Source: Curtobacterium sp. 9128 (GTDB taxonomy: Bacteria; Actinomycetota; Actinomycetes; Actinomycetales; Microbacteriaceae). Taken from it: DNA of 64,000 bases. Positions 25,412-39,463 of this stretch are shown in pieces. Each line of letters opens with the position of its first letter. The stretch's first letter is position 1. The notes under the pieces were generated by a model. The model was not told where the DNA came from, did no database searches, and saw only the letters and a list, made by a program, of their open reading frames with translations. The translations under genes were made by a program, and so were the position numbers. The stretch is taken from contig NZ_VEAF01000001.1 in assembly GCF_007673775.1 (NCBI RefSeq), forward strand, positions 1 to 64,000, given 5' to 3'.

Positions 25412-25663
25412 TCAGCTCCCCGCCGTGAACTTGTTGATGAGCCCGAGCACGATGATGCTGGCGATCCAGAGGAGGCCGAGGATCACCGTGATCCGGTTGA
25501 GGTTGCGCTCGGCTACGCCGGACGCCCCGAGGTTGCTCGTCACACCGCCGCCGAACATGTCGGAGAGACCGCCACCGCGGCCCTTGTGCAAGAGGATGAG
25601 GAGCGTGAGCAGGAGACTCGTGATGGCGAGGAGGACCTGCAGCACGACGGAGAGTATCGCCAC
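25412..25663 (-). CDS. secG: Preprotein translocase subunit SecG
   Basis: An 83-residue protein with two transmembrane helices (about residues 3-22 and 56-76) separated by the conserved loop LLHKGRGGGLSDMFGGG. SecG assists SecYE during protein export. It lies between tpiA and rbpA, the usual Microbacteriaceae order. GAAAGG lies 6 nt before the GTG start. A hairpin and a -10 sequence upstream suggest that secG-rbpA is a separate transcript from gap-pgk-tpiA. Confidence 0.94.
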   Translation of the reverse strand: MAILSVVLQVLLAITSLLLTLLILLHKGRGGGLSDMFGGGVTSNLGASGVAERNLNRITVILGLLWIASIIVLGLINKFTAGS

Positions 25664-25693
25664 GACGTACCTTTCGTGTCAGTCAGCCGTACC

Positions 25694-25699
25694 AGTGTA
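25694..25699 (-). promoter_or_regulatory. -10 element of secG-rbpA
   Basis: TACACT on the minus strand, about 30 nt before the secG GTG. It abuts the tpiA terminator hairpin. Confidence 0.4.
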
Positions 25700-25723
25700 C
25701 CGGCCGAGCAGGGCTCGGCCGGT
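25699..25723 (-). terminator. Hairpin terminator after tpiA
   Basis: ACCGGCCGAG (25699-25708) and CTCGGCCGGT (25714-25723) form a perfect 10-bp stem with a 5-nt loop, 34 nt past the tpiA stop. Confidence 0.65.
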
Positions 25724-25756
25724 CCACCGGACGGGAGTGGTGCGGAAGAACGTCGA

Positions 25757-26536
25757 TCAGAGACCGACGTGCTGACGGAAGCGCGCGATCGCCGCGAACT
25801 CCTGCACGTCGAGCGATGCCCCACCGACGAGTGCTCCGTCGACGTCGGGCTCGCGGAGGAACCCCGCGATGTTCCCGGACTTCACCGAACCGCCGTACAG
25901 CACGCGGGTCTCGGCGGCGGCCTCGTCACCCCAGGCTGCGGCGATGCCCCGACGCAGAGCAGCGCACTCGTCCTGCGCCTGCTCGGCCGTCGCCGCCTGA
26001 CCCGACCCGATCGCCCAGACCGGCTCGTACGCGACGACGATCTCGGCGGGCTGCACGGCGTCGAGCACGACCTGGAGCTGTTCGACGGGAACGACACCGG
26101 GGCCGCGGCTCTCGCGCTGCTCGCCGGTCTCACCGACGCACACCACCGGGACCAGCCCGTGCTTGACGGCGGCGGCGGTCTTGGCGGCCACGACCTCGTC
26201 GGTCTCCCCGTGCACCGTGCGGCGCTCGGAGTGCCCGACGATCACGTACGCAGCGTCAAGCGCGGCGAGGAACGCCCCGGACACGTCCCCGGTGTAGGCA
26301 CCGGAGTCGTGCTGGGACAGGTCCTGCGCGCCGAAGCGGATCGGGAGCTTGTCCGCCGAGATGAGCGTCTGCACACTGCGGAGGTCCGTGAAGGGCGGGA
26401 ACACCGCGACCTCGACGTCGTCGAAGTCGTGGCGCGCGTCCTTCAAGGTCCACGCGAGCTTCTGCACGGTCGCGATGGCCTGGAGATGATCAAGATTCAT
26501 CTTCCAGTTGCCGGCGATCAGCGGCGTGCGGCTCAT
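25757..26536 (-). CDS. tpiA: Triosephosphate isomerase
   Basis: A 259-residue TIM barrel enzyme. The N-terminal GNWKMN supplies the catalytic Lys, IVGHSERR the catalytic His (near residue 100), and [12 protein letters not shown] the catalytic Glu region (near residue 170). The phosphate-binding end [12 protein letters not shown] is intact. ATG at 26536 overlaps the pgk stop as ATGA, which favours this start over one three codons upstream. It closes the gap-pgk-tpiA glycolytic group. Confidence 0.97.
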   Translation of the reverse strand: MSRTPLIAGNWKMNLDHLQAIATVQKLAWTLKDARHDFDDVEVAVFPPFTDLRSVQTLISADKLPIRFGAQDLSQHDSGAYTGDVSGAFLAALDAAYVIVGHSERRTVHGETDEVVAAKTAAAVKHGLVPVVCVGETGEQRESRGPGVVPVEQLQVVLDAVQPAEIVVAYEPVWAIGSGQAATAEQAQDECAALRRGIAAAWGDEAAAETRVLYGGSVKSGNIAGFLREPDVDGALVGGASLDVQEFAAIARFRQHVGL

Positions 26537-27768
26537 CGGGTCCACCCCAGTGCTTCGAGACCCGGCAGCGACTTGCCCTCGAGGAACTCGAGGCTCGCAC
26601 CGCCACCGGTCGAGATGTGCCCGAACTGGTCGTCCGAGAACCCGAGCGAGCGCACGGCCGCGGCGGAGTCGCCACCGCCGACGACCCCGAGGCCGTCGAC
26701 CTCGGTGAGCGCCTGCGCGACCGTCTTCGTCCCGGCGGCGAAGGCCGGGAACTCGAACACGCCCATCGGGCCGTTCCAGAACACCGTCTTCGATCCGGAC
26801 ACGGCCGACGCGAAGCGTGCTGCGGTCTCCGGCCCGATGTCGAGGCCGATGCCGTCGCTGCCGAACGACGACGACTCGATGGCGTCGGCGCGGACGGTCT
26901 CGTGGTCGGCGTCGGCCGAGAAGCCGGACGCCACGACGACGTCGGTCGGCAGGTCGATCGTGACGCCGAGCTCGTCGGCGCGCGACAGGTACTCGCGCAC
27001 GACGTCGAGCTGGTCCTGCTCGAGCAGCGACTTCGCGACGCCGTGGCCCTGTGCCGCCAGGAAGGTGAACAGCATGCCGCCACCGATGCAGAGCGTGTCG
27101 ACCTGCGGGAGCAGGTGGTCGATGACGCCGAGCTTGTCGCTCACCTTCGACCCGCCGAGCACGACCGTGTAGGGGCGCTCCGGGTCCTTCGTGAGCCGCT
27201 CGAGCACGCGCAGTTCGGTCTCGATGAGCTCACCGGCTGCCGAGGGCAGTATGGAGGCGAGCTCGTACACCGAGGCCTGCTTGCGGTGGACCACGCCGAA
27301 ACCGTCGGACACGAACGCGTCCCCGAGCGCCGCGATGCGTTCCGCGAACTGCTGGCGCACAGCGGCGTCCTTCGCGGTCTCCTCCGGGTTGAACCGGAGG
27401 TTCTCGAGCAGGACGACGTCGCCGTCCTCGAGGGCCTCGACGGCGGCGGTGGCGTCGTCACCGACGGTCTCGCCGACGAACGTCACCGGCTTGCCGAGCA
27501 GCTCGGAGAGCCGCTGCGCGACGGGCGCCAGCGAGTACTCCGGCGCCGGCGACCCGTCGGGTCGGCCGAGGTGGGAGATCACGACGACGCGGGCGCCGGC
27601 CGTGATCAGCGTGTTCAGCGTGCCGAGCGACGCGCGCACGCGGCCGTCGTCCGTGATCGAGCCGTCCTTGAGCGGGACGTTCAGGTCACAGCGGACGACG
27701 ACGCGCTTGCCGGCGAGGTCGCCGAGGTCGCCCCAGTGATCGGGGCTCCCCAGAGTACGGAGGCTCAT
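26533..27768 (-). CDS. pgk: Phosphoglycerate kinase
   Basis: A 411-residue two-domain kinase of glycolysis. RCDLNVPL near residue 26, SHLGRPDG near residue 64, the [15 protein letters not shown] segment near residue 205 and the C-terminal GGGDSAAAV nucleotide site are all present. The start lies 3 nt after the gap stop, so the ribosome site is within the gap coding end. Length is typical. Confidence 0.97.
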   Translation of the reverse strand: MSLRTLGSPDHWGDLGDLAGKRVVVRCDLNVPLKDGSITDDGRVRASLGTLNTLITAGARVVVISHLGRPDGSPAPEYSLAPVAQRLSELLGKPVTFVGETVGDDATAAVEALEDGDVVLLENLRFNPEETAKDAAVRQQFAERIAALGDAFVSDGFGVVHRKQASVYELASILPSAAGELIETELRVLERLTKDPERPYTVVLGGSKVSDKLGVIDHLLPQVDTLCIGGGMLFTFLAAQGHGVAKSLLEQDQLDVVREYLSRADELGVTIDLPTDVVVASGFSADADHETVRADAIESSSFGSDGIGLDIGPETAARFASAVSGSKTVFWNGPMGVFEFPAFAAGTKTVAQALTEVDGLGVVGGGDSAAAVRSLGFSDDQFGHISTGGGASLEFLEGKSLPGLEALGWTR

Positions 27769-27771
27769 TTG

Positions 27772-28890
<1,119 letters not shown>

Positions 28891-28977
28891 GCAGTCTGAC
28901 CCTGCGCGACGGCGACGGATGACGGCCCGCAACGACGGACCGGAGGCTCCCCACCGGCACGGCCGGAGGAGCCGACC

Positions 28978-29958
28978 TCAGGCGCCCTCGAGCTCCTCGG
29001 GGACGCTGGCCTCGGTCCCGGGGACGTCGAGCTCGACGGCCCGCTTGTCCGCCATCGCGAGCAGGCGCCGGATGCGCCCCGCGATGGCGTCCTTCGTCAT
29101 GGGCGGGTCCGCGTGCTGACCGAGCTCGTCGAGCGACGCGTCCCGGTGCGCCAGCCGGAGCGATCCGGCGTACTGCAGGTGGTCGGGGACCTCGTCGCCG
29201 AGGATCTCCAGCGCACGCTCGACCCGGGCGCACGCGGCCACGGCGGCCTGGGCGGAGCGGCGGAGGTTCGCGTCGTCGAAGTTGACGAGGCGGTTGGCGG
29301 TCGCGCGGACCTCGCGACGCTGCCGCATCTCCTCCCACTCGGCGGTGGTGCGGGCGGCCCCCATGACGGTGAGCATCTGGCCGATGGCCTCGCCGTCGCG
29401 GATCACGACGCGGTGCACGCCGCGCACCTCGCGGCCCTTCGCGGCGATGCCGAGGCGCGACGCGGCACCCACGAGCGCCATTGCCGCCTCGTTGCCGGGG
29501 CACGTCACCTCGAGGGCCGCCGCACGACCGGGGTCGGTCAGCGTCCCGGCGGCGAGGAACGCCCCGCGCCAGATCGCGGCGAGGTCCTCGCGGTTGCCGG
29601 TGGTGAGCCGGTTCGGCAGCCCACGGACCGGACGACGACGCGCGTCCATGAGCCCGGTCTGACGGGCGAGGGTCTCCCCCGCCTCGAGGACGCGGACCAG
29701 GTACCTGGTGCCCCGACGGGCCGAGGCGGACGAGCCGACGGACGCCTCGCTCCGGACGCCGTAGAGCTCGGCGAGGTCCTTGCGGACGCGGTGCACGATG
29801 ATCCGGGTGTCGAGCTCGACCTCCACCGCGATGCGACCGGAGATGACGTGCAGGCCGCCCGCGAACCGCAGGATCGTCGCGAGTTCGGCGGCACGGACCG
29901 TGTTGCGGCCCACGACGACCCTGGCCAGTTCGTCCTTGACCTCGGCAGTCAACGGCAC
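28978..29958 (-). CDS. whiA: Sporulation/cell-division regulator WhiA
   Basis: A 326-residue DNA-binding protein that combines an N-terminal degenerate LAGLIDADG homing-endonuclease fold with a C-terminal helix-turn-helix. Conserved pieces are [44 protein letters not shown] and the HTH end [25 protein letters not shown] (cited in part as [13 protein letters not shown]). In non-sporulating actinobacteria it links to division and metabolism. GTG at 29958 is the start. It follows rapZ directly; the yvcK gene often found between them is missing. Confidence 0.95.
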   Translation of the reverse strand: MPLTAEVKDELARVVVGRNTVRAAELATILRFAGGLHVISGRIAVEVELDTRIIVHRVRKDLAELYGVRSEASVGSSASARRGTRYLVRVLEAGETLARQTGLMDARRRPVRGLPNRLTTGNREDLAAIWRGAFLAAGTLTDPGRAAALEVTCPGNEAAMALVGAASRLGIAAKGREVRGVHRVVIRDGEAIGQMLTVMGAARTTAEWEEMRQRREVRATANRLVNFDDANLRRSAQAAVAACARVERALEILGDEVPDHLQYAGSLRLAHRDASLDELGQHADPPMTKDAIAGRIRRLLAMADKRAVELDVPGTEASVPEELEGA

Positions 29959-30036
29959 AGCATCATTCCTAACGTTTCTTCGGGGTGGGGCTCGCGGGAC
30001 CCCCGGCGCAGCCGTGTGGAGCGGCCGGTGGGACGC

Positions 30037-30924
30037 TCACTCCCGGCCGAGATCTCGGTTCTTCACACGCACGGCGACGTTGGGCATCCCGCGGACGAGA
30101 CTCGCCAACTCGGCGACGATGGCGACCGAGCGGTGCTTGCCGCCGGTACAGCCGATGGCGATCGTAGCGTGTCTTTTGTTCTCGCGCTGGTAGCCGTCCA
30201 GGACGGGCTCGAGCACGGCGGCGTACCGGTCGACGAACGTGCGGGCTCCGGACTGGGCCAGGACGAACTCCGAGACGGGGGCGTCGAGCCCGGAGTGCGG
30301 CCGCAGTTCCGGCACCCAGTAGGGGTTCGGCAGGAACCGGACGTCGGCGACCATGTCGGCGTCGGCGGGCAGCCCGTACTTGAAGCCGAAGCTCATCAGG
30401 GTCACCTGGACGCCGGTGAAGCGGTCCTCGGCGAACTTCTCGACGACGGTGTTCGCGAGCTGGTGGATGTTCAGGTCGGAGGTGTCGATGATGACGTCGG
30501 ACGCCTCACGGAGCCCGAGCAGCCGGTTCCGCTCCCGTGCGATGCCGTCCAGCAGGGTGTCCTCGCCCTGCAGCGGGTGCGGCCGTCTGACCTGCTCGAA
30601 CCGCCGGACGAGCACCTGGTCGGTCGCCTCGAGGAAGAGCACGCGGACCCGCGCCGAGGTGCTCGCACGCAGCTGCTCGACCGCGGCCTCGGGGTCGGTG
30701 AAGTGCCGCCCACCGCGGACGTCGACCACCGCGGCGAGCTTCGGGATCTTCTCACCGGCACGGTCGGCCAGGTCCGTCAGCGGTCCGAGCATCTGCGTCG
30801 GCAGGTTGTCGACGACGTACCAGTCGAGGTCCTCGAGCGCCTTGCCGACGGTCGACCGGCCCGCCCCGGACATCCCGGTGACGATGAGGACGTCGTGCTG
30901 GGGCTTCGCTTCGGTGTCGTTCAT
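30037..30924 (-). CDS. rapZ: RapZ/YvcJ family nucleotide-binding protein (RNase adapter family)
   Basis: A 295-residue P-loop protein. The Walker A is [10 protein letters not shown], with Arg where Lys is canonical, a form seen in other actinobacteria. DWYVVDNLP follows, and the C-terminal domain has [23 protein letters not shown] (cited in part as [14 protein letters not shown]) and [11 protein letters not shown]. In E. coli the family controls GlmS through small RNAs; in Bacillus it supports competence. The role in actinobacteria is not established. It lies between uvrC and whiA. Confidence 0.9.
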   Translation of the reverse strand: MNDTEAKPQHDVLIVTGMSGAGRSTVGKALEDLDWYVVDNLPTQMLGPLTDLADRAGEKIPKLAAVVDVRGGRHFTDPEAAVEQLRASTSARVRVLFLEATDQVLVRRFEQVRRPHPLQGEDTLLDGIARERNRLLGLREASDVIIDTSDLNIHQLANTVVEKFAEDRFTGVQVTLMSFGFKYGLPADADMVADVRFLPNPYWVPELRPHSGLDAPVSEFVLAQSGARTFVDRYAAVLEPVLDGYQRENKRHATIAIGCTGGKHRSVAIVAELASLVRGMPNVAVRVKNRDLGRE

Positions 30925-31107
30925 CTGCGAGATGTGCTCCGTCGTCGCTGCCCGGGCGCGTCGTCAGGGGTGTCCTGGACGTCCCGGAGGAGGGGTGTCG
31001 GGTCGGTCGGGTTCGCCGACAAGGCTATCCCGCGTCGGGCGGGTCGTCGCGGCCGATCCTGCGGCCCGACCCGTGGTCGGCGACCCGGTCTGGAGGCTCG
31101 GCCCGCG

Positions 31108-33168
31108 TCACGCGGGCAGCTCCGGACCGTCGTCGGTGGTCTCCGGGACGCGCACCGGGCCTCCTGTCCGGTCGCCGTCCGCACCACGCACCGTGGTCGT
31201 GTCGACCGGCGTTCCGTCCGCCGCCTCGGGTGCGCTCGACGGGGAGTCCCCCGTCGGCGTGCTCGTCGGCACGGTCGTCAGCTTGCGGACGACCGCCGCG
31301 GCCGTCGCCGGGCCGACACCGGGCACCTCGCCGATCTCCTCGGCGGTGGCGCCGCGGAGCCGCGCCACGGAGCCGAAGTGCTTGAGGAGCGCGCTCACCC
31401 GGCTCGGGCCGAGGCCCGGGATCTCGGACAGCTGCGTGCGGACGTCACGCTTGCGCCGACCGCGCTGGTGGGTGATCGCGAATCGGTGCGCCTCGTCGCG
31501 GATGCGCTGGATGAGGAACAGCGCCTCGGAGTTCCGCGGCAGGATCACCGGGAAGTCGTCGTCGGGCAGCCAGAGCTCCTCGAGCCGCTTCGCGATGCCG
31601 ACGAGCGCGATGTCGGTCACGCCGGCTTCGTCCATCGCCCGCTTGGCGGCCTGCACCTGGGGCTGCCCGCCGTCGACGATGAGCAGCTGCGGCCGGTACG
31701 CGAAGCGCTTCGTCGGCTTCTCCACCGCGACCACGCCGTCGGCGTTCTGGTCCGGCTGCTCCGGGAGCTCGGCGTCCTCGTCGAGGCGTGCCAGGCGCCG
31801 GGTCAGCACCTGGTGCATGCTGTCGGTGTCGTCGCGGGTCTCGGCGATCGAGTACCGCCGGTACTGGTCCTTGCGGGGCAGACCGTCCTCGAAGACGACC
31901 ATCGACGCGACCACGTTCGTGCCCTGCAGGTGCGAGATGTCGTAGCACTCCATGCGCAGCGGTGCCTCGGTCATGCCGAGGGCGTCCTGGATGTCCGCCA
32001 GGGCGGCGGCGCGCGTGGTGTAGTCGGCCGAGCGCTTCGTCTTGTAGAGCATCAGCGCCTGCTGCGCGTTCTGGGACGCGGTGCGCGCGAGCCCCGCTCG
32101 GTCGCCGCGCTGCGCGGTGCTGAGCTTCGTTCCACGCCCGCCGCGCCGGTCGCTGAGCCACTGCTGGAGGGCGTCGGCGTCCTCGGGGAGTTCGGGCACC
32201 ACGACCTCGCGCGGGGGCACGCTCTCGGCGGTGCCGTCGGCGTAGTTGCCCTGCACGATCTGCTCGACGAGGTCGCCGGTGCTGATGTCGAGCTCCTTGT
32301 CGACGACCCACCCGCGGACACCGCGGATGCGGCCGCCGCGGACGCTGAACAGCTGCACGGCGGCGGCGAGCTCGTCCTCGGCGATGCCGAACAGGTCGAG
32401 GTCGACCGAGTCGCGGAGCACCACGGCGGACTTCTCGAGCACGGCCTCGAGGGCCTCGACCTGGTCGCGGTACTTCGCGGCCTGCTCGTACTGCATCGCG
32501 TCCGCCGAGGCGCCCATCCGCTGCCGGAGCTCCGTGATCACCCGTCGGTCGTAGCTGTTCATGAACCGCACGAACTCCTCGACGAGCGCACGGTGCTCGG
32601 CGATCGTGACCCGCTGGGAGCACGGCCCGCCGCACTTGCCGATCTGCCCGGGGAAGCAGGGCTTGCCGGTCTGCATGGCCCGCTTGTACGACGAGTCGGA
32701 GCAGGTGCGGATCGGGAAGACCTTGATCATCAGGTCGATGGTGTCGTGCACGGCCCAGATCTTCGGGTACGGACCGAAGTACTTCGCGCCCTTGATCTTC
32801 CGGTTCCGCGTCACCATCACGCGGGGCGCTTCGTCCGCCATCGTGATCGCCATGTACGGGTACGACTTGTCGTCGCGGAACTTGACGTTGAAGGGCGGGT
32901 CGAACTCCTTGATCCAGGTGTACTCGAGCTGCAGCGCCTCGATCTCGGAACCGACGGTGGTCCACTCGACGCTCTGCGCCGTGAGGACCATCCGCCGGGT
33001 GCGCTCGTGCAGGGTCGGCAACGGTGCGAAGTAGTTGCTCAGCCGTGCCCGGAGGTTCTTCGCCTTGCCGACGTAGAGCACCCGCCCGTTGCCGTCACGC
33101 CAACGGTAGACACCGGGATCGGTGGGGATCTCCCCCGCCTTCGGACGCCACGGGACGGTGTCCGCCAC
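31108..33168 (-). CDS. uvrC: Excinuclease ABC subunit UvrC
   Basis: A 686-residue dual-incision nuclease of nucleotide excision repair. The N-terminal GIY-YIG domain reads [22 protein letters not shown] in part ([19 protein letters not shown]), a cysteine cluster [21 protein letters not shown] follows, then a UVR helix near residue 205-240, the RNase H-like domain with [10 protein letters not shown], and C-terminal helix-hairpin-helix motifs ([18 protein letters not shown] and [10 protein letters not shown]). GTG starts immediately after the uvrA TAG. A ~45-residue Thr/Pro-rich tail ends the protein. Confidence 0.96.
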   Translation of the reverse strand: MADTVPWRPKAGEIPTDPGVYRWRDGNGRVLYVGKAKNLRARLSNYFAPLPTLHERTRRMVLTAQSVEWTTVGSEIEALQLEYTWIKEFDPPFNVKFRDDKSYPYMAITMADEAPRVMVTRNRKIKGAKYFGPYPKIWAVHDTIDLMIKVFPIRTCSDSSYKRAMQTGKPCFPGQIGKCGGPCSQRVTIAEHRALVEEFVRFMNSYDRRVITELRQRMGASADAMQYEQAAKYRDQVEALEAVLEKSAVVLRDSVDLDLFGIAEDELAAAVQLFSVRGGRIRGVRGWVVDKELDISTGDLVEQIVQGNYADGTAESVPPREVVVPELPEDADALQQWLSDRRGGRGTKLSTAQRGDRAGLARTASQNAQQALMLYKTKRSADYTTRAAALADIQDALGMTEAPLRMECYDISHLQGTNVVASMVVFEDGLPRKDQYRRYSIAETRDDTDSMHQVLTRRLARLDEDAELPEQPDQNADGVVAVEKPTKRFAYRPQLLIVDGGQPQVQAAKRAMDEAGVTDIALVGIAKRLEELWLPDDDFPVILPRNSEALFLIQRIRDEAHRFAITHQRGRRKRDVRTQLSEIPGLGPSRVSALLKHFGSVARLRGATAEEIGEVPGVGPATAAAVVRKLTTVPTSTPTGDSPSSAPEAADGTPVDTTTVRGADGDRTGGPVRVPETTDDGPELPA

Positions 33169-36100
33169 CTACCGCGCCCCCGCCTTCGACCCGCGCTTCA
33201 GGGTGCCCGTCTCGGACACCGTGCGGGCGCCCACCGAGCGCTCCTTGCCGACCCGGGCGTCCTGCGCGTCGAGGATCTCGCGCAGGAAGACGCCGGTGTG
33301 GCTCTCCTGGACGTCGGCGACGTGCTCCGGGGTGCCGGTCGCGAGGACCGTCCCGCCGCCGGAGCCGCCCTCGGGACCCATGTCGATGAGCCAGTCGGCG
33401 CTCTTGATGACGTCGAGGTTGTGCTCGATCGTGATGACCGTGTTGCCCTTGTCGACCAGGCTCTGGAGGACGAGCAGCAGCTTCCGGACGTCCTCGAAGT
33501 GCAGACCCGTCGTCGGCTCGTCGAGCACGTAGACCGTGCGGCCGTTCGAGCGACGCTGCAGCTCGGTCGCGAGCTTCACGCGCTGCGCCTCGCCGCCGGA
33601 GAGCGTCGTGGCGCTCTGCCCGAGGCGGACGTAGCCGAGGCCCACGTCGACCAGGGTCGCCATGTAGCGGTGGATCGCGGAGATCGGCGCGAAGAACTCG
33701 GCGGCCTCGCTGATGGGCATGTCGAGGACCTCGGAGATGTCCTTGCCCTTGTAGTGCACCTGCAGCGTCTCGCGGTTGTACCGGGCACCGCCGCAGACCT
33801 CGCACGCGACGTAGACGTCGGGCAGGAAGTTCATCTCGATCTTGATCGTGCCGTCGCCGGAGCAGTTCTCGCAGCGACCGCCCTTGACGTTGAAGCTGAA
33901 GCGACCGGGCTGGTACCCACGCGCCTTCGCCTCCGGCGTCTCGGCGAAGAGCTGCCGGATCCGGTCGAACACCCCGGTGTACGTCGCCGGGTTCGACCGC
34001 GGCGTGCGGCCGATGGGCGCCTGGTCGACGTGCACGACCTTGTCGAGCTGGTCGAGGCCCTTGACCCGGGTGTGCTTGCCGGCGATGTGCCGCGCGCCGT
34101 TGAGCTGGTTCGCGAGCACCTTGTAGAGGATGTCGTTCACGAGCGTGGACTTGCCGGACCCGCTGACGCCGGTGACCGCGGTGAAGACGCCGAGCGGGAA
34201 GTCGACGCTGACCTCTTTCAGGTTGTTCGCCCGGGCGCCCTGCACGCTGATGACCCGGCGCTTGTCGACCTTCCGGCGCTCGGTCGGCATCTCGATGGCG
34301 CGGCGGCCGGCGAGGTAGTCGCCGGTGATCGACTCGTGGTTGGCGATGATGCCCTCGTAGGAACCCGAGTGCACGACGTTGCCGCCGTTCACGCCGGCAC
34401 CGGGACCGATGTCGACGACCCAGTCCGCCGTGCGGATGGTGTCCTCGTCGTGCTCGACGACGATGAGCGTGTTGCCGAGGTTCTTCAGCTTGACGAGGGT
34501 GTCGATGAGCCGACGGTTGTCGCGCTGGTGCAGCCCGATGCTCGGCTCGTCGAGGACGTACAGCACGCCGGTGAGCCCGGAGCCGATCTGCGTCGCGAGG
34601 CGGATGCGCTGGGCCTCACCACCGGAGAGCGACCCGGCGCCGCGGGACAGCGTGAGGTAGTTGAGGCCGACCTCGAGCAGGAACTCGAGCCGCGCCCGGA
34701 TCTCGCGCAGCACGGCCGCGGCGATGTGGGCCTCGCGGTCGGTGAGGGTGAGGGTGTCCATGAACGCGTAGGCGCCGTCGAGGCTCATCTCGGTGACGTC
34801 CGCGATGCTGCGGTCCGCGACCGTCACGGCGAGGACCTCGGGCTTCAGGCGCGTGCCGTCGCACACGGGGCACGGGACCTCGCGCAGGTAGCCCTGGAAC
34901 CGCTGCCGCTGCGAGTCCGACTCGGCCTCGGCGAACTTGCGCTCGATGTAGGGCATCACGCCCTCGAAGCCGCTGGTGTAGCGCATCTCGCGACCGAAGC
35001 GGTTGCGCCAGGAGACCGAGACCTCGAAGTCCTTGCCGGTCAGGATCGCGGCCTGCACGGACGGGTCGAGCTGGTTCCACGGGGTGTCCAGGCGGAACCC
35101 GAGCTCCTTGCCGAGACCGGCCAGGAGCTTCTCGAAGTACGAGTAGAGCCCGCTCGTGCCGGTCCACGGCAGCAGCACGCCGTCGGCGAGCGAGGCCTCG
35201 GGGTCGCCGAGCACCAGGTCAGGGTCGACGGACATCCGCGTGCCGAGGCCGGAGCACTCCGGGCACGCGCCGAACGGGGCGTTGAAGGAGAACGTCCGCG
35301 GCTCGATCTCGGTCAGCGCGAGCGGGTGGTTGTTCGGGCAGGACAGGTTCTCGGAGTAGGTCCGGACCGCGCCGGGTCCCTCGTGGTCGACGAGGTCGAT
35401 CGCGACCGTGCCGTTCGTCAGCCGCAGGGCCGTCTCGAGCGAGTCGGTCAGACGACCGAGGATGTCGTCGCTCGCGACCAGGCGGTCCACGATGACGGCG
35501 ATGTCGTGCTTGACCTGCTTCTTCAGCGTCGGTGGGCTGGCCAGCTGGACCCGCTCGCCGTCCACGATCGCGCGCGAGTAGCCGGACGCCGCGAGCTCCT
35601 GGAAGAGGTCGACGAACTCGCCCTTCTTCTTCGACACGATCGGCGCGAGGACCTGGAACCGGGTGCCGGTCTCCTGGGTCATGAGCTGGTCGGCGATCTG
35701 CTGCACGGTCTGCTTGCTGATGACCTCGCCGCAGGTCGGGCAGTGCGGGACCCCGATGCGCGCCCAGAGCAGGCGCATGTAGTCGTAGACCTCGGTGATG
35801 GTGCCGACCGTCGAACGCGGGTTGCGGTTCGTCGACTTCTGGTCGATGGACACCGCGGGCGACAGGCCCTCGATGAAGTCGACGTCCGGGCGGTCCACCT
35901 GGCCGAGGAACTGCCGGGCGTACGCGGACAGGGACTCGACGTAGCGCCGCTGCCCCTCGGCGAAGATCGTGTCGAACGCCAGCGAGGACTTCCCCGACCC
36001 GGACAGCCCCGTGAAGACGACGAGCGAGTCCCGCGGGATCTCGAGGTCGACGTCGCGGAGGTTGTGCACCCGGGCGCCGCGCACGCTGAGCGTCGAGCTG

Positions 36101-36222
36101 CTCTCGGGGGCGGAGACACCGGCGGCGAACCGCTCGGCGGGGTCGAGGTCGGCAGGGGAGGCGGACTCGCCGAAGGCGTTCCGGCCGGGAGTCGCGGTAC
36201 CGCGGTCAGAGGTGATGGTCAT
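33169..36222 (-). CDS. uvrA: Excinuclease ABC subunit UvrA
   Basis: A 1017-residue damage-recognition ATPase with two ABC modules. The first Walker A is [20 protein letters not shown] (20 residues shown), the second [16 protein letters not shown]. Signatures are [12 protein letters not shown] and [12 protein letters not shown]. Zinc-finger pairs are visible as CPTCG, CPECSG, CPVCDG and CENCSG...CEVCGG. An N-terminal extension of about 45 residues precedes the conserved domain. The ATG lies 8 nt after a TAGAAT hexamer, so uvrA may also have its own promoter besides read-through from uvrB. Confidence 0.97.
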   Translation of the reverse strand: MTITSDRGTATPGRNAFGESASPADLDPAERFAAGVSAPESSSTLSVRGARVHNLRDVDLEIPRDSLVVFTGLSGSGKSSLAFDTIFAEGQRRYVESLSAYARQFLGQVDRPDVDFIEGLSPAVSIDQKSTNRNPRSTVGTITEVYDYMRLLWARIGVPHCPTCGEVISKQTVQQIADQLMTQETGTRFQVLAPIVSKKKGEFVDLFQELAASGYSRAIVDGERVQLASPPTLKKQVKHDIAVIVDRLVASDDILGRLTDSLETALRLTNGTVAIDLVDHEGPGAVRTYSENLSCPNNHPLALTEIEPRTFSFNAPFGACPECSGLGTRMSVDPDLVLGDPEASLADGVLLPWTGTSGLYSYFEKLLAGLGKELGFRLDTPWNQLDPSVQAAILTGKDFEVSVSWRNRFGREMRYTSGFEGVMPYIERKFAEAESDSQRQRFQGYLREVPCPVCDGTRLKPEVLAVTVADRSIADVTEMSLDGAYAFMDTLTLTDREAHIAAAVLREIRARLEFLLEVGLNYLTLSRGAGSLSGGEAQRIRLATQIGSGLTGVLYVLDEPSIGLHQRDNRRLIDTLVKLKNLGNTLIVVEHDEDTIRTADWVVDIGPGAGVNGGNVVHSGSYEGIIANHESITGDYLAGRRAIEMPTERRKVDKRRVISVQGARANNLKEVSVDFPLGVFTAVTGVSGSGKSTLVNDILYKVLANQLNGARHIAGKHTRVKGLDQLDKVVHVDQAPIGRTPRSNPATYTGVFDRIRQLFAETPEAKARGYQPGRFSFNVKGGRCENCSGDGTIKIEMNFLPDVYVACEVCGGARYNRETLQVHYKGKDISEVLDMPISEAAEFFAPISAIHRYMATLVDVGLGYVRLGQSATTLSGGEAQRVKLATELQRRSNGRTVYVLDEPTTGLHFEDVRKLLLVLQSLVDKGNTVITIEHNLDVIKSADWLIDMGPEGGSGGGTVLATGTPEHVADVQESHTGVFLREILDAQDARVGKERSVGARTVSETGTLKRGSKAGAR

Positions 36223-36270
36223 CGCGAACGATTCTACGAAGCCGCTCCGACATCCGCCCGCGGGTCGGCT

Positions 36271-37174
36271 TCACCCGAGTGCGTCGAGAGCGAACGCCAC
36301 CCCGGTGACGCGCTCGCTCGCGTGCCACAGTCGCGCCGCCTCGGTCCGGTCGTGCGCACGCGGTTCGGCGTGCACGACCGCCGCGGGACCGCGGAGCTGC
36401 AGGGCTCCCCTCGGCCCCCAGTACTCCCCCGAGCGGACGTCGAGACCGACCGCGGCGTGCACGAGCGGCTCGGCGCCGGCGTCCTTCCCCTGGGCGAACA
36501 GGTGCTCGCCCGGACGGAGCCAGGCGGGTTCGGCGCGTGCCGGCGTGACCTCGGGCCGTGGCGGACCCAGCGCGTCGAGCGCGAGCCCCGGGTGGGCGAC
36601 GACGCTCGATACCCGGGAGCCCGCGTCGGCGAGGCGCTGGGCGAGCTCGAACCCGAAGAGCATCACCGCGAGTTTGCTCCTGGCGTACTGCCGGTAACCG
36701 GAGTAGACGCCGACCCGCAGGGGGTCGCGTCGGTCGAGGGTCGGCCAGCGGTGCGCGATCGACCCGAGGTGCACCACCCGGCCACCCGTCGCCTCGAGCA
36801 GCGGCAGCACCAGGCCGGTGAACGCGAAGTGCCCGAGGTGGTTCGTGCCGATCTGGAGCTCGAAGCCCTGCCGGGTGGTGCGCTGCTGCCGCGACCCGAC
36901 GACGCCGGCGTTGTTCAGCACCGCGTCGACCGGCCCCAGACCGGCGAGCTCGGTCGCGGCGGCACGCACGCTGTCCAGGTCGGCGAGGTCGACGTGCAGG
37001 TGCGCCAGGTCGGCACCGGGAGCGTGCCGGCGGATGCTGCGCTCGGCGGCGGCCGCACGGTCACGACTCCGGGTGGCGAGCACCACGCGGTGACCCGCTG
37101 CGGCCAGCTGTTCCGCCGCGTGGTACCCCAGTCCGGCGCTCGCGCCGGTGACGACGACGGTCTGTGCGGAACCG

Positions 37175-37185
<11 letters not shown>
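36271..37185 (-). CDS. SDR family oxidoreductase inserted between uvrB and uvrA
   Basis: A 304-residue short-chain dehydrogenase of the extended retinol-dehydrogenase/protochlorophyllide-reductase-like group. [12 protein letters not shown] (residues 13-24) is the NAD(P) loop, [10 protein letters not shown] the NNAG motif, and YARSK the catalytic Tyr-x3-Lys, with GSIAHRW supplying the Ser. The Arg-containing ATRSRDR after beta-2 suggests NADP. The start overlaps the uvrB end by 11 nt. The substrate is unknown. It looks like a passenger in a repair operon, though its codon use matches the neighbours. Confidence 0.82.
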
Positions 37186-39265
<2,080 letters not shown>

Positions 39266-39271
39266 GCCTCC

Positions 39272-39277
39272 AGCGTA
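39272..39277 (-). promoter_or_regulatory. -10 element of the uvrB operon (leaderless spacing)
   Basis: TACGCT on the minus strand, 6 nt before the uvrB ATG. I searched the 194-bp spacer for a CGAAC-N4-GTTCG LexA box and did not find one. Confidence 0.45.
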
Positions 39278-39385
39278 GGCGCGACCCCCGACACCGACCG
39301 GGCCTGCTCGCCCACGGCGTACCCCGCCGGGGCGAGCGCGTCCCGTGGCCACCGGAACGAACCACAAAGGACGCTGATAGGAATC

Positions 39386-39463
39386 ATGGATACCGTCCCA
39401 CTCGTTCAGCTTCGGTTGCGACGCCCCCACCGACTCCCCCGACGACCCAAGAGGCACCCATGA
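39386..39463 (+). CDS. Possible 25-residue upstream ORF overlapping the MFS gene
   Basis: An ATG at 39386 opens a 26-codon frame (starting [16 protein letters not shown], Arg/Pro rich) whose TGA overlaps the MFS ATG as ATGA. It could couple or tune translation of the transporter. The only ribosome site is a weak AGGA 3 nt from the ATG, and the MFS gene has its own AAGAGG, so this may be chance. Confidence 0.3.
   Translation: MDTVPLVQLRLRRPHRLPRRPKRHP

Noticed and set aside
36182-36245. LexA/SOS box upstream of uvrA
   Set aside because: CGAACGATTCTACG resembles CGAAC-N4-GTTCG in one half only; two mismatches in the other half make it no better than chance.
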